Counted from the stretch's first letter, positions 29,402 to 39,386 are shown. The stretch is DNA of 64,000 nucleotides from Streptomyces sp. R302 (GCF_012927245.1 NZ_JABBGE010000001.1:959513-1023512), one strand, 5' to 3'. Numbers and translations are program-made. The notes: generated by a model not told the origin, from the letters alone.

Positions 29402-30822
29402 GCGAAGAGCTGGACTGGCGGGGCAAGCACGTCACGGTCGCGGGTCTCGGGGTGTCCGGGATCCCGGCCGCCCGGGCCCTGGCCGCCCGGGGCGCCGTGG
29501 TGACCGTCGTCAACGACGGCGACGACGAGCGCTCCCGGGCGCAGGCCGCCGCGCTGGAGGCGGAGGGGATCACCGCCCGCCTCGGCGACGGGGCGACCCT
29601 GCCGGCCGGCACCGAACTGGTCGTCACCACCCCCGGCTGGCAGCCGGACAAGCCGCTCTTCACGGCCGCCGCCGAGGCGGGCGTGGAGATCTGGGGCGAC
29701 GTCGAGCTGGCCTGGCGGCTGCGGGGCCCCGGAGCGGCCCCCTGGCTGGCGATCACCGGCACCAACGGCAAGACCACCACGACCCGGATGCTCGCCTCCA
29801 TCCTGGAGGCGGCCGGGCTGCGGACCGCCGCCGTCGGCAACATCGGCGTCTCCCTCCTCGACGCCGTCCTCGGCGACGAGGAGTACGACGTGCTCGCCGT
29901 CGAGCTCTCCAGCTACCAGCTGCACTGGGCGCCCTCCGTGCGCGCCCACTCGGCCGCCGTGCTCAACCTCGCGCCCGACCACCTCGACTGGCACGGCTCC
30001 ATGGAGGCGTACGCCGCCGACAAGGGCCGTATCTACGAGGGCAACCAGGTCGCCTGCGTGTACAACGTGGCCGACCGGGCGACCGAGGACCTGGTCCGCG
30101 AGGCCGACGTCGAGGAGGGCTGCCGCGCCATCGGCTTCACCCTCGGCACCCCCGGCCCCTCCCAGCTCGGCGTCGTCGAGGGCATCCTCGTCGACCGGGC
30201 CTTCGTCGAGAACCGGCAGAAGAACGCCCAGGAGCTCGCCGAGGTCGCCGACGTACAGCCGCCGGCCCCCCACAACATCGCCAACGCGCTCGCCGCCGCC
30301 GCCCTCGCCCGCGCCTTCGGCGTCGACGCCAAGGCCGTACGCGACGGGCTGCGGGCCTTCCGTCCCGACCCGCACCGGATCGAACTGGTCGAGGAGGTCG
30401 AGGGCGTGACGTACGTCGACGACTCCAAGGCCACCAACACCCACGCCGCCGAAGCCTCGTTGGCCGCCTACGACCCGATCGTCTGGATCGCCGGCGGCCT
30501 CGCCAAGGGCGCGACCTTCGACGAGCTGGTGAAGAACTCGGCGAAGCGGCTGCGCGGGGCCGTGCTGATCGGCGCGGACCGCGCGCTGATCCGCGAAGCC
30601 CTGGCGCGACACGCCCCGGAGGTCCCGGTGGTGGACCTCGACCGGACCGACACTGGGGCGATGTCCGAGGCGGTCCGCGAGGCGGCCCGGCTCGCCCGCC
30701 CGGGGGACACCGTCCTGCTGGCCCCGGCCTGCGCCTCGATGGACATGTTCACCAACTACAACAAGCGGGGCGAGGCGTTCGCGGACGCGGTCCGCGCCCT
30801 CGCCGCCACCGGGGACGCCTGA
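29383..30822 (+). CDS. murD: UDP-MurNAc-L-Ala:D-Glu ligase MurD
   Basis: 479 aa. Adds D-Glu to UDP-MurNAc-L-Ala. The Rossmann-like N-terminus [18 protein letters not shown] binds the uracil nucleotide; the ATP loop is [11 protein letters not shown] (Lys130); [14 protein letters not shown] and [16 protein letters not shown] are conserved MurD segments. The ATG giving MGSRQ overlaps mraY by 19 nt; a GTG five codons on (29398) overlaps the mraY stop as GTGA and is an equally good start. Despite its position it acts before MurE in the pathway. Confidence 0.94.
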   Translation: MGSRQVSEELDWRGKHVTVAGLGVSGIPAARALAARGAVVTVVNDGDDERSRAQAAALEAEGITARLGDGATLPAGTELVVTTPGWQPDKPLFTAAAEAGVEIWGDVELAWRLRGPGAAPWLAITGTNGKTTTTRMLASILEAAGLRTAAVGNIGVSLLDAVLGDEEYDVLAVELSSYQLHWAPSVRAHSAAVLNLAPDHLDWHGSMEAYAADKGRIYEGNQVACVYNVADRATEDLVREADVEEGCRAIGFTLGTPGPSQLGVVEGILVDRAFVENRQKNAQELAEVADVQPPAPHNIANALAAAALARAFGVDAKAVRDGLRAFRPDPHRIELVEEVEGVTYVDDSKATNTHAAEASLAAYDPIVWIAGGLAKGATFDELVKNSAKRLRGAVLIGADRALIREALARHAPEVPVVDLDRTDTGAMSEAVREAARLARPGDTVLLAPACASMDMFTNYNKRGEAFADAVRALAATGDA

Positions 30823-30877
30823 CCCGACCACTGCGAGGGTCCGGCCTACCGGGCCTGACCGGAGGGGGCAGCGAACC

Positions 30878-32218
30878 ATGCCGAGCAAGATCGCCGGGAC
30901 GCGCCGGCCCTCCGCCCGACCGGGCGGAGGGCCGGCGCCGGCGACCCCGCGGGGGGCGCGCGGCGGAGGCGTACGCGGCCTCTACCGGCGGGCGCAGCGG
31001 GCCTGGGACCGGCCGCTCACGGCGTATTACGTGATCATCGGCGCGGGGCTGCTCATCACCACGCTCGGCCTGGTGATGGTCTACTCGGCCTCGATGATCA
31101 CGGCGCTCCGCTACGAGCTGGTGCCGTCCTACTTCTTCCGCAAGCAGTTCTTCGCGGCCCTGCTCGGCACCGGACTGCTGCTCGTCGCCTCGCGGATCCC
31201 GGTGAAGCTGCACCGGGCGCTGGCCTACCCGATCCTGGTCGGCGCGATCTTCCTCATGGTGCTCGTGCAGATCCCGGGGATAGGGCACTCCGTCGGCGGC
31301 AACCAGAACTGGATCTCCCTGGGCGGCCCCTTCATGCTGCAGCCCAGCGAGTTCGGCAAGCTGGGCCTGATCCTGTGGGGCGCCGACCTGCTCGCCCGCA
31401 AGCAGGACATGAAGCTCCTCGCCCAGTGGAAGCACATGCTCGTGCCGCTGGTCCCCGGTGCCTTCATGCTGCTCGGGCTGATCATGCTCGGCGGCGACAT
31501 GGGCACCGCGATCATCCTCACCGCGATCCTCTTCGGCCTGCTGTGGACGGCCGGCGCCCCCACCCGCCTCTTCGTCGGGGTGCTCGTGGTGGCCACGTCG
31601 ATCGGCGTGCTGCTGATCAAGACCAACCCCAACCGGATGCGGCGCTTCGAGTGCATCGGCGCCACCGATCCGGGTGGCGAGGGGGCCCCGTGCCTCCAGG
31701 CCGCGCACGGAATCTATGCTCTGGCGTCGGGCGGATGGTTCGGTTCCGGGCTCGGTGCGAGTGTGGAAAAATGGGGCCAACTACCCGAAGCGCACACCGA
31801 CTTCATCTTCGCGGTCACCGGTGAGGAACTGGGCCTCGCGGGGACGCTGTCGGTCGTCGCCCTGTTCGCGGCCCTAGGCTATGCGGGTATCCGCGTGGCC
31901 GGACGCACGGAGGACCCCTTCGTTCGATTCGCCGCGGGAGGCGTGACCACCTGGATCACGGCCCAGGCCGTGGTCAACATCGGTGCGGTGCTCGGTCTGC
32001 TGCCGATCGCCGGCGTCCCGCTCCCGCTGTTCTCGTACGGGGGGTCGGCCCTGCTGCCGACCATGTTCGCCGTCGGGCTCCTGATCGCCTTCGCGCGACA
32101 GGAACCCGCCGCGAAAGCGGCCCTGGCCATGCGCCGCCCCGGCTGGGGCAAGCGGGCCGGGGTGAGATGGAAGTCGATGCGACGGCGCGTCAAGAAGCGC
32201 CCGTCCGGAGAGCGGTGA
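30878..32218 (+). CDS. ftsW: SEDS peptidoglycan glycosyltransferase FtsW
   Basis: 446 aa, about ten membrane spans after a 45-residue basic N-terminus. SEDS proteins polymerise lipid II at the septum together with FtsI. Diagnostic segments are MVYSASM, NWISLGGPFMLQPSEFGKLGL, the large extracytoplasmic loop with GIYALASGGWFGSGLG and EAHTDFIFAVTGEELGL (containing the catalytic-site acidic residues), and PLPLFSYGGSALL. The ATG has GGAGGGGG upstream, and a 55-bp gap separates it from murD. The C-terminus is very basic. Confidence 0.95.
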   Translation: MPSKIAGTRRPSARPGGGPAPATPRGARGGGVRGLYRRAQRAWDRPLTAYYVIIGAGLLITTLGLVMVYSASMITALRYELVPSYFFRKQFFAALLGTGLLLVASRIPVKLHRALAYPILVGAIFLMVLVQIPGIGHSVGGNQNWISLGGPFMLQPSEFGKLGLILWGADLLARKQDMKLLAQWKHMLVPLVPGAFMLLGLIMLGGDMGTAIILTAILFGLLWTAGAPTRLFVGVLVVATSIGVLLIKTNPNRMRRFECIGATDPGGEGAPCLQAAHGIYALASGGWFGSGLGASVEKWGQLPEAHTDFIFAVTGEELGLAGTLSVVALFAALGYAGIRVAGRTEDPFVRFAAGGVTTWITAQAVVNIGAVLGLLPIAGVPLPLFSYGGSALLPTMFAVGLLIAFARQEPAAKAALAMRRPGWGKRAGVRWKSMRRRVKKRPSGER

Positions 32219-32224
32219 ATTTCG

Positions 32225-33319
32225 GTGCATGTCGTACTCGCCGGCGGGGGGACCGCCGGTCACATCGAGCCGGCGCTCGCCCTCGCGGACGCCCTGCGCA
32301 GGCAGGACCCGAGCGTGGGCATCACGGCGCTGGGCACGGAGAAGGGCCTGGAGACCCGGCTCGTGCCCGAGCGGGGCTACGAGCTGGCGCTCATCCCCGC
32401 CGTACCGCTGCCCCGCAAGCCCACCCCCGAGCTGATCACCGTCCCGGGGCGGCTGCGCGGCACCATCAAGGCCGCCGAGCAGGTCCTGGAGCGGACCAAG
32501 GCGGACTGCGTGGTCGGCTTCGGCGGTTACGTGGCGCTGCCCGGCTACCTCGCCGCCAAGCGCCTCGGCGTGCCGATCGTGGTCCACGAGGCCAACGCCC
32601 GGCCCGGCCTCGCCAACAAGATCGGCTCCCGGTACGCCGCCGGGGTCGGCGTCGCCACCCCGGACTCCAAGCTCCGCAACGCCCGTTACATCGGCATCCC
32701 GCTGCGGCACACCATCGCCACCCTCGACCGGGCCAGGGTCCGGCCCGAGGCGCGCGCCGCCTTCGGCCTCGACCCCAACCTGCCGACGCTGCTCGTGTCC
32801 GGCGGCTCCCAGGGCGCCCGCCGGCTCAACGAGGTCATCCAGCAGATCGCCCCGGTGCTCCAGCGCTCCGGCATCCAGATCCTGCACGCGGTCGGCCCGA
32901 AGAACGAGGTGCCGCGCGTCGACAACATGCCCGGAATGCCGCCGTACGTGCCGGTACCGTACGTGGACCGGATGGATCTCGCGTACGCCGCCGCCGACAT
33001 GATGCTCTGCCGCGCCGGCGCCATGACCGTCGCCGAGCTCTCCGCCGTCGGACTGCCCGCCGCCTACGTCCCGCTGCCCATCGGCAACGGCGAACAGCGG
33101 CTCAACGCGCAGCCGGTGGTCAAGGCCGGCGGCGGACTCCTCGTCGACGACGCGGAGCTGTCGCCGCAGTGGGTGCAGGCCAACGTCCTGCCCGTACTGG
33201 CCGATCCGCACCGGCTGTACGAGATGTCCCGCGCCGCCTCCGAGTTCGGCCGCCGGGACGCCGACGACCTGCTCGTCGGCATGGTGTACGAGGCGATCGC
33301 CGCCCGCCGACAGGCGTAG
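32225..33319 (+). CDS. murG: UDP-GlcNAc:lipid I GlcNAc transferase MurG
   Basis: 364 aa GT-B glycosyltransferase at the inner face of the membrane, converting lipid I to lipid II. The N-terminal glycine loop is VVLAGGGTAGHIEPALALAD; GFGGYVALPGYLAA and VVHEANARPGLAN follow; the C-terminal donor site has LLVSGGSQGARRLNE, CRAGAMTVAEL and PIGNGEQRLNAQPV. GTG start 6 nt after ftsW. No murC follows, unlike the mycobacterial cluster. Confidence 0.96.
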   Translation: MHVVLAGGGTAGHIEPALALADALRRQDPSVGITALGTEKGLETRLVPERGYELALIPAVPLPRKPTPELITVPGRLRGTIKAAEQVLERTKADCVVGFGGYVALPGYLAAKRLGVPIVVHEANARPGLANKIGSRYAAGVGVATPDSKLRNARYIGIPLRHTIATLDRARVRPEARAAFGLDPNLPTLLVSGGSQGARRLNEVIQQIAPVLQRSGIQILHAVGPKNEVPRVDNMPGMPPYVPVPYVDRMDLAYAAADMMLCRAGAMTVAELSAVGLPAAYVPLPIGNGEQRLNAQPVVKAGGGLLVDDAELSPQWVQANVLPVLADPHRLYEMSRAASEFGRRDADDLLVGMVYEAIAARRQA

Positions 33320-33344
33320 CGGGGGACCGAGGGAAGAGGCGCGC

Positions 33345-34148
33345 GTGGCAGCCGGACCGACGACCGCGGAGAAGAGCGGCACCAGTAAGCCCAAAGGATC
33401 GTCGGACCGGCAGCCCCGGCCGGAAGGCACAGGCGGTCGCTTCCGTCCGACCGGACTGAAGCTCGCCCTGGCCGCCGTCGGCCTGCTCCTGCTCGCCGGC
33501 GGCACGGTCTGGGCGCTCTACGGCTCCACCTGGTTCCGTGTGGAAGGTGTGAAGACTTCGGGCACGGCGGTGCTCACCCGGGCCCAGGTCGAGGCCGTCG
33601 CCGCCGTCCCGGTCGGCGCCCCGCTGGCCACCGTCGACACCGACGCCATCGCCGCCCGGCTCCGGGAGGAACTCCCGCGCATCGCCTCGGTCGACGTGAT
33701 CCGGTCCTGGCCGCACGGAATCAGGATCGAAGTGACCGAACGGAAACCCGTGCTCCTTCTGGAAAAACGCGGATCCTTCACCGAAGTGGACGGCGACGCC
33801 GTTCCGTTCGCGACCGTCACCACCCCGCCCCGCGGCGTCCCCCGGCTGGTCCTCGACGTGGCGGCTTCGCCCAGCCTGCGGCGGTTCGACGCGGACCGGC
33901 TCCTCGCCGAGGCGGTGCGCGTACGGAGTGAACTCCCGGACGCGATCGCGAAGAACACCCGTGTCGTACGCCTGTCCTCGTACGACTCCGTCACTCTGGA
34001 GCTCACCCGTGGTCGCACCGTCCTCTGGGGCAGCGCCGAACACGGGCCCGCCAAGGCCCGGGTGCTGGCCGCCCTCATGAAGGCGACCCCCAAAGCGGGG
34101 CACTTCGATGTAAGTGCTCCCAGCGCACCCGCCTCGTCGGGGAGTTGA
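33345..34148 (+). CDS. ftsQ: Cell division protein FtsQ
   Basis: 267 aa bitopic membrane protein. A basic cytoplasmic N-terminus of about 35 residues, one membrane span (LKLALAAVGLLLLAGGTVWAL), then the POTRA domain (WFRVEGVKTSGTAVLTRAQV) and the FtsQ beta domain (IRIEVTERKPVLLLEKRGSF). It connects early and late divisome parts through FtsL and a DivIC/FtsB homologue encoded elsewhere. GTG start 25 nt after murG; ftsZ follows after a 279-bp regulatory spacer. Confidence 0.92.
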   Translation: MAAGPTTAEKSGTSKPKGSSDRQPRPEGTGGRFRPTGLKLALAAVGLLLLAGGTVWALYGSTWFRVEGVKTSGTAVLTRAQVEAVAAVPVGAPLATVDTDAIAARLREELPRIASVDVIRSWPHGIRIEVTERKPVLLLEKRGSFTEVDGDAVPFATVTTPPRGVPRLVLDVAASPSLRRFDADRLLAEAVRVRSELPDAIAKNTRVVRLSSYDSVTLELTRGRTVLWGSAEHGPAKARVLAALMKATPKAGHFDVSAPSAPASSGS

Positions 34149-34238
34149 CGCGCATCCGCGCTGGCCAGCACCCTGGTTGGCCAGCGCTACGGGTGATCAC
34201 ATAGGGTGAAAAGAAAAACGGGAGGTTCGGCGTGTTCG

Positions 34239-34268
34239 TTGAACGCGCGCACCTCGTCGACTTAGTGT
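34239..34268 (+). promoter_or_regulatory. Candidate ftsZ promoter
   Basis: TTGAAC (34239-34244), an 18-bp spacer and TAGTGT (34263-34268) lie 160 bp upstream of the ftsZ start. A second weaker candidate has TAGGGT at 34202-34207. Several ftsZ promoters, one sporulation-linked, are known in S. coelicolor; which one this corresponds to cannot be told here. Confidence 0.45.
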
Positions 34269-34304
34269 CCTGTTCGGAAGAGTCCAGCGGGCAGGGACAC
34301 TGGT

Positions 34305-34329
34305 AACCCTAAACTTCAACGTTAGGGTT
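34305..34329. promoter_or_regulatory. Inverted repeat in the ftsZ leader
   Basis: AACCCTAA (34305-34312) and TTAGGGTT (34322-34329) form a perfect 8-bp inverted repeat with a 9-nt centre, about 100 bp before the ftsZ start. GACAC, the reported WhiA core motif, occurs right beside it at 34296-34300 and again at 34397-34401. It may be a binding site or a leader hairpin; it lacks terminator features. Confidence 0.55.
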
Positions 34330-34427
34330 GGGGTCGGCGCAACGGACCACCCCATCGGCATCCGTCGTCGCGGCGCGCAAACCACCGCGCAATGACGACA
34401 CGTAACTCGAGGCGAGAGGCCTTCGAC

Positions 34428-35642
34428 GTGGCAGCACCGCAGAACTACCTCGCAGTCATCAAGGTCATCGGTGTCGGCGGCGGTGGTGTCAATGCCATCA
34501 ACCGAATGATCGAGGTCGGTCTCAAGGGCGTCGAGTTCATCGCCATCAACACCGACGCACAGGCACTGTTGATGAGCGACGCCGACGTCAAGCTCGACGT
34601 CGGCCGTGAACTGACCCGCGGCCTCGGGGCCGGGGCGAACCCCGCCGTCGGCCGCAAGGCCGCCGAGGACCACCGCGAGGAGATCGAGGAGGTCCTCAAG
34701 GGGGCCGACATGGTCTTCGTCACCGCCGGCGAGGGCGGCGGCACCGGCACCGGCGGCGCGCCCGTCGTCGCCAACATCGCGCGCTCGCTCGGCGCGCTCA
34801 CCATCGGCGTGGTCACCCGCCCCTTCACCTTCGAGGGCCGGCGCCGCGCCAACCAGGCGGAGGACGGCATCGCCGAGCTCCGCGAAGAGGTCGACACCCT
34901 CATCGTCATCCCGAACGACCGGCTGCTGTCCATCTCGGACCGCCAGGTGTCGGTCCTCGACGCCTTCAAGTCGGCCGACCAGGTCCTGCTCAGCGGTGTC
35001 CAGGGCATCACCGACCTCATCACCACCCCGGGTCTGATCAACCTCGACTTCGCCGACGTCAAGTCGGTCATGTCCGAGGCCGGTTCCGCCCTCATGGGCA
35101 TCGGCTCCGCCCGCGGCGACGACCGCGCGGTCGCCGCCGCCGAGATGGCGATCTCCTCGCCGCTCCTGGAGGCGTCCATCGACGGCGCCCGCGGTGTGCT
35201 GCTCTCCATCTCCGGCGGCAGCGATCTCGGCCTCTTCGAGATCAACGAGGCCGCCCAGCTGGTCAGCGAGGCCGCCCACCCGGAGGCCAACATCATCTTC
35301 GGCGCCGTCATCGACGACGCCCTCGGCGACGAGGTCCGGGTCACCGTCATCGCGGCCGGCTTCGACGGCGGCCAGCCGCCGGCCCGCCGGGACAACATCA
35401 TCGGCTCGGTCTCCGCCAAGCGCGAGGAGCCCGCCCCGGTCTCCCGCACCACCGAGAACCCCCGCCCGCTCGGCGGCCTCGGCACGGTGACCCCGCGCGA
35501 GGAGCCCGCGGCCGCACCGGTCGAGCCGGCCCCGGTCGTCAACGAGGCCCCGCTGCCGCCCGCCCCGCCGGTGGTCCCGCCGGCCCGTCCGTACACGGAC
35601 AGCCCCGCCGAGGAGCTGGACGTGCCGGACTTCCTGAAGTGA
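34428..35642 (+). CDS. ftsZ: Tubulin-like division GTPase FtsZ
   Basis: 404 aa. Polymerises into the Z ring. N-terminus [23 protein letters not shown]-binding signature GGGTGTGG at residues 103-110, the T7 loop [15 protein letters not shown], and the C-terminal DVPDFLK tail that binds SepF. A variable Pro/Ala-rich linker (about 325-390) separates core and tail. The GTG chosen (VAAPQNY) matches the known Streptomyces N-terminus and has GAGGCGAGAGG upstream; an in-frame ATG 12 codons earlier is less likely. The stop overlaps the next gene (GTGA). Confidence 0.97.
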   Translation: MAAPQNYLAVIKVIGVGGGGVNAINRMIEVGLKGVEFIAINTDAQALLMSDADVKLDVGRELTRGLGAGANPAVGRKAAEDHREEIEEVLKGADMVFVTAGEGGGTGTGGAPVVANIARSLGALTIGVVTRPFTFEGRRRANQAEDGIAELREEVDTLIVIPNDRLLSISDRQVSVLDAFKSADQVLLSGVQGITDLITTPGLINLDFADVKSVMSEAGSALMGIGSARGDDRAVAAAEMAISSPLLEASIDGARGVLLSISGGSDLGLFEINEAAQLVSEAAHPEANIIFGAVIDDALGDEVRVTVIAAGFDGGQPPARRDNIIGSVSAKREEPAPVSRTTENPRPLGGLGTVTPREEPAAAPVEPAPVVNEAPLPPAPPVVPPARPYTDSPAEELDVPDFLK

Positions 35643-36373
35643 TAGGGCACCGCCACACGACGAACGGCGCGCACTTCGCCTTCACCGACAGGTGGGGCGG
35701 GGTGAGCGCCGTTCCGTACGAGGAGCTCAACCTCGGCGGCGCCGTCGGCGACGACCCGGAGGCCGTACGGACCAACCGGGCCCGCGCCGCCGCAGGCCTC
35801 GGCCTCGACCCGGACCTCGTCGTCTGGATGAACCAGGTCCACGGCGCCGACGTCGCCGTGGTCGACGGCCCCTGGGAACACGGCGAGGCCGTCCCCGCCG
35901 TCGACGCGGTCGTCACCACCCGCCGCGGACTCGGCCTCGCCGTCCTCACCGCGGACTGCGTCCCCGTCCTCCTCGCCGACCCGGTAGCCGGGGTCGCCGC
36001 CGCCGCCCACGCCGGGCGGCCCGGCATGATCGCCGGAGTCGTCCCCGCCGCCGTCGAGGCCATGGTGGAACTGGGCGCCGAGCCCGCCCGGATCACCGCC
36101 CGCACCGGCCCCGCCGTCTGCGGACGCTGCTACGAGGTCCCCGAGACGATGCGCGCCGAGGTCGCGGCCGTCGAACCCGACGCGTACGCGGAGACCTCCT
36201 GGGGCACCCCCGCCGTCGACGTCGCCGCCGGGGTCCGGGCCCAGCTCGCCCGGCTCGGCGTGACCGACGTCGAGGACACCGGGGTCTGCACCCTGGAGTC
36301 CGGCGACCACTACTCGTACCGCCGCGACCGCACCACCGGGCGACTCGCGGGATATGTCTGGTTGGGCAGGTAA
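35639..36373 (+). CDS. pgeF: Peptidoglycan editing factor PgeF / YlmD (laccase-domain, DUF152)
   Basis: 244 aa. The family has a multicopper-oxidase-like name but is a zinc enzyme; E. coli YfiH prevents L-Ser misincorporation in the stem peptide and homologues act on purine nucleosides. Visible are [10 protein letters not shown] (metal His), [11 protein letters not shown] (Cys), [12 protein letters not shown] (His; the usual motif is AHAGWRG, so the Trp is missing here) and [15 protein letters not shown] start overlaps the ftsZ stop, so it is coupled to ftsZ, as ylmD is in many Gram-positives. Confidence 0.9.
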   Translation: MIGHRHTTNGAHFAFTDRWGGVSAVPYEELNLGGAVGDDPEAVRTNRARAAAGLGLDPDLVVWMNQVHGADVAVVDGPWEHGEAVPAVDAVVTTRRGLGLAVLTADCVPVLLADPVAGVAAAAHAGRPGMIAGVVPAAVEAMVELGAEPARITARTGPAVCGRCYEVPETMRAEVAAVEPDAYAETSWGTPAVDVAAGVRAQLARLGVTDVEDTGVCTLESGDHYSYRRDRTTGRLAGYVWLGR

Positions 36374-36378
36374 GAGGA

Positions 36379-37098
36379 ATGACGGACCGTAAGGCCGAAC
36401 TCGCGGAGAACCTGGCACGGGTGGAGGAGCGGATCGCCGCCGCCTGCGCCGCCGCCGGGCGACCCCGCGAGGAGGTCACCCTGATCGTCGTCACCAAGAC
36501 CTACCCCGCGAGCGATGTGCGGATCCTGCACGGACTCGGGGTGCGCCACGTGGCGGAGAACCGCGACCAGGACGCCGCGCCCAAGGCGGCCGCCTGCGCC
36601 GATCTCGATCTCAGCTGGCACTTCGTCGGTCAGTTGCAGACCAACAAGGTCAGATCCGTGGTGGGTTATGCCGATGTGGTGCAGTCCGTCGACCGGCTCC
36701 GACTCGTCTCCTCGCTCTCCGCGGCGGCCGGGAAGGCCGGGCGGGAGCTCGGCTGCCTGATCCAGGTCGCCCTCGACGCCGAGGCCGGCGGGCGGGGCGA
36801 CCGCGGCGGTGTCGCGCCCGACGGGATCGAGGAGTTGGCCGCCGCCCTCGACGAGGCCCCCGGGCTGAGGCTCGCCGGGCTCATGACCGTCGCCCCGCTC
36901 GTCGGGGAGTACGCCGGGCGGCAACGGGCCGCGTTCGACCGGCTGATGGATTTGTCGACTGCCCTGCGCGCGACCCGTCCGGCTGCGAACATGGTGTCAG
37001 CGGGAATGAGTGCGGACCTCGAGGACGCCATCGCCGCCGGGGCGACACACGTACGCGTCGGTACGGCGGTACTCGGAGACCGCCCGAAGCTCGGGTAA
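36379..37098 (+). CDS. ylmE: YggS/YlmE-family PLP-binding protein
   Basis: 239 aa PLP homeostasis protein. The cofactor lysine lies in LIVVTKTYPASDVR near residue 38. GVRHVAENRDQDA, WHFVGQLQTNKV and MSAGMSADLEDAIAAGATHVRVGTAVLG bind the PLP phosphate as in ProBs/YggS. It is a single-domain alanine racemase-like barrel without racemase activity. ATG with AAGAGG 5 nt before it, 5 nt after pgeF. Deletion in S. coelicolor or S. venezuelae relatives has been linked to sporulation defects, as I recall, but that is not visible here. Confidence 0.93.
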   Translation: MTDRKAELAENLARVEERIAAACAAAGRPREEVTLIVVTKTYPASDVRILHGLGVRHVAENRDQDAAPKAAACADLDLSWHFVGQLQTNKVRSVVGYADVVQSVDRLRLVSSLSAAAGKAGRELGCLIQVALDAEAGGRGDRGGVAPDGIEELAAALDEAPGLRLAGLMTVAPLVGEYAGRQRAAFDRLMDLSTALRATRPAANMVSAGMSADLEDAIAAGATHVRVGTAVLGDRPKLG

Positions 37099-37220
37099 CG
37101 TCGCGAAGCAGGTCGGACCACAGCAGAAAATATGGTCATTCCGCGAACGGCGGGGTGACCACGTGGATCGCGGGCACTTGGTGACGAGGCCGATCCACCA
37201 CAGAGCGGAGGAATCGGAGC

Positions 37221-37841
37221 ATGGCCGGCGCGATGCGCAAGATGGCGGTCTACCTCGGTCTCGTGGAGGACGATGGGTACGACGGCCGGGGCTTCGACCC
37301 CGACGACGACTTCGAACCCGAGCTGGAGCCGGAGCCCGAGAGGGAGCGGCGCCACACCCCCCCGCGCCAGATCGAGCGTGAGGAGCCCGTGCGTGTGGTG
37401 GCCCCGCCGGCCCCCCGGGAACCGGTCGCCCACTCTGCCCCGGTACTCGCCGAAAGTGGACGTCCGGCCCGAATTGCCCCCGTGGCATCCATCACACCCG
37501 AACGCCCGAGCCTGGAGAAGAACGCACCGGTGATCATGCCCAAGGTCGTGTCCGAGCGGGAGCCGTACCGCATCACCACGCTCCACCCCCGGACCTACAA
37601 CGAGGCCCGTACCATCGGGGAACACTTCCGTGAGGGTACCCCGGTGATCATGAACCTCACGGAGATGGACGACACGGACGCGAAGCGACTTGTCGACTTT
37701 GCCGCCGGACTCGTCTTCGGGCTCCATGGCAGCATTGAGCGCGTGACGCAGAAGGTGTTCCTGTTGTCGCCTGCTAACGTCGATGTCACGGCGGAGGACA
37801 AGGCCCGGATCGCAGAGGGCGGATTCTTCAACCAGAGCTGA
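37221..37841 (+). CDS. sepF: Division protein SepF
   Basis: 206 aa. Membrane anchor of FtsZ in actinobacteria, which lack FtsA. The N-terminal amphipathic helix [20 protein letters not shown] is followed by an acidic, Pro-rich linker (about 25-110) and the globular SepF domain ([71 protein letters not shown]). ATG with CGGAGGAAT upstream, after a 122-bp spacer that probably holds its own promoter. Confidence 0.95.
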   Translation: MAGAMRKMAVYLGLVEDDGYDGRGFDPDDDFEPELEPEPERERRHTPPRQIEREEPVRVVAPPAPREPVAHSAPVLAESGRPARIAPVASITPERPSLEKNAPVIMPKVVSEREPYRITTLHPRTYNEARTIGEHFREGTPVIMNLTEMDDTDAKRLVDFAAGLVFGLHGSIERVTQKVFLLSPANVDVTAEDKARIAEGGFFNQS

Positions 37842-37923
37842 GAACGAAACCGGACGGACCGGCTGCGGGGAAGCGGCCGGAGCAAGCTGAGCACACGAGA
37901 GCCAGGGGAGAGGGAACAGCGGG

Positions 37924-38214
37924 ATGGGCGTCGCACTACAGGTGGTCTACATCGCGCTGATGTGCTTCCTCGTCTTCCTGATCTTCCGGCTGGTCATGGA
38001 CTACGTCTTCCAGTTCGCCCGTTCATGGCAACCCGGTAAGGCGATGGTGGTCGTTCTGGAGGCCACCTACACTGTCACCGATCCACCGCTCAAGCTCCTG
38101 CGGCGGCTCATCCCGCCGCTTCGTCTCGGGGGCGTGGCACTCGACCTGTCCTTCTTCGTTCTGATGATCATCGTCTACATCCTCATCTCCGTCGTGAACT
38201 CCCTCGCGAGGTGA
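37924..38214 (+). CDS. ylmG: YggT-family membrane protein YlmG
   Basis: 96 aa with two membrane spans (about residues 5-28 and 68-92) joined by a cytoplasmic loop [19 protein letters not shown], the classic YggT motif. The family is implicated in nucleoid or septum organisation in bacteria and plastids; function is not settled. It sits between sepF and divIVA, as in other Gram-positives. The ATG is preceded by GGGGAGAGGGAA. Confidence 0.92.
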   Translation: MGVALQVVYIALMCFLVFLIFRLVMDYVFQFARSWQPGKAMVVVLEATYTVTDPPLKLLRRLIPPLRLGGVALDLSFFVLMIIVYILISVVNSLAR

Positions 38215-38269
38215 GCGTGGACGATACGGTCCTGCCGACTGCCGACGACTACGTAGAGGTGAAGAAGAG

Positions 38270-39343
38270 ATGCCGCTGACCCCTGAGGACGTGCGGAACA
38301 AGCAGTTCACGACCGTCCGACTGCGAGAAGGCTATGACGAGGACGAGGTCGACGCCTTTCTCGACGAGGTCGAGGCCGAGCTGACCCGCCTGCTCCGCGA
38401 GAACGAGGACCTGCGCGCCAAGCTGGCCGCGGCCACGCGTGCCGCCGCGCAGAACCAGCAGCAGGCCATGCGCAAGCCCCCGGAGCCGCAGGACCGTCCC
38501 GTCGGACCCGGCGCCCCGGTGCCCGCCGCCATATCCGGTCCGCCGGTCCAGCAGCAGCCGCCGCAGATGGGCCCGCCGCAGCTGCCTTCCGGTGCTCCTC
38601 AGCTTCCCGCCGGCCCCATGCAGGGCGGACCCATGGGTCCCGGCCCGATGCAGGGCGGTCCGATGGGTCCCGGCCCGATGCAGGGCGGCCCCATGGGCCA
38701 CCCGCAGCAGCAGCAGATGCAGCAGCAGCAGCCTCCGCAGCAGCCCGGTGGCGACAGCGCCGCGCGTGTCCTCTCGCTGGCCCAGCAGACCGCCGACCAG
38801 GCGATCGCCGAGGCCCGCTCCGAGGCAAACAAGATCGTCGGCGAGGCGCGCTCGCGCGCCGAGGGCCTGGAGCGGGACGCCCGCGCCAAGGCGGACGCTC
38901 TGGAGCGGGACGCGCAGGAGAAGCACCGCGTCGCGATGGGCTCCCTGGAGTCCGCCCGCGCCACGCTGGAGCGCAAGGTCGAGGACCTGCGGGGCTTCGA
39001 GCGCGAGTACCGGACCCGTCTGAAGTCCTACCTGGAGTCCCAGCTGCGTCAGCTGGAGACCCAGGCGGACGACTCGCTGGCTCCGCCGCGGACCCCGGCG
39101 ACGGCCTCGCTGCCGCCGGCCCCGTCCATGGCGTCGGCCGGTGCGGGTGCGCCGTCCTACGGTGGCAACGGTCCGATGGGCGGCGGTCCGTCCATGGGCG
39201 GTGCCCCGTCCTACGGCGGCCAGCAGCAGATGTCCCCGGCGATGACCCAGCCGATGGCTCCGGTCCGTCCGCAGGCGCCGCAGCCGATGCAGCAGGCGCC
39301 GGCGCCGATGCGGGGCTTTCTGATCGACGAGGACGACAACTGA
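38270..39343 (+). CDS. divIVA: Polar growth determinant DivIVA
   Basis: 357 aa coiled-coil protein that marks hyphal tips and drives apical growth in Streptomyces. The N-terminal membrane-binding domain reads [20 protein letters not shown] followed by [21 protein letters not shown] Gln/Pro/Met-Gly linker (about 60-160) includes three tandem 10-residue [10 protein letters not shown] units. The main coiled coil ([19 protein letters not shown] onward, about 165-265) and a Gly/Met-Pro-rich C-terminus ending in [10 protein letters not shown] follow. ATG with GAGGTGAAGAAG upstream; 55 bp after ylmG. Confidence 0.96.
   Translation: MPLTPEDVRNKQFTTVRLREGYDEDEVDAFLDEVEAELTRLLRENEDLRAKLAAATRAAAQNQQQAMRKPPEPQDRPVGPGAPVPAAISGPPVQQQPPQMGPPQLPSGAPQLPAGPMQGGPMGPGPMQGGPMGPGPMQGGPMGHPQQQQMQQQQPPQQPGGDSAARVLSLAQQTADQAIAEARSEANKIVGEARSRAEGLERDARAKADALERDAQEKHRVAMGSLESARATLERKVEDLRGFEREYRTRLKSYLESQLRQLETQADDSLAPPRTPATASLPPAPSMASAGAGAPSYGGNGPMGGGPSMGGAPSYGGQQQMSPAMTQPMAPVRPQAPQPMQQAPAPMRGFLIDEDDN
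38618..38707 (+). repeat. Three 30-bp tandem units inside divIVA
   Basis: Units begin at ATG 38618, 38648 and 38678, each encoding MQGGPMG(P/H)(G/P)P with silent differences. In frame; length variation would not break the protein. Confidence 0.85.
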
Positions 39344-39386
39344 GGCGGCGCCTGAGCGTGCGTTGAGCACGTAGCCGTCGGCAGCC

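Noticed and set aside
34305-34329. Terminator between ftsQ and ftsZ
   Set aside because: The dyad is AT-moderate, only 8 bp, and lacks a T-tract; the ftsQ message probably reads through.
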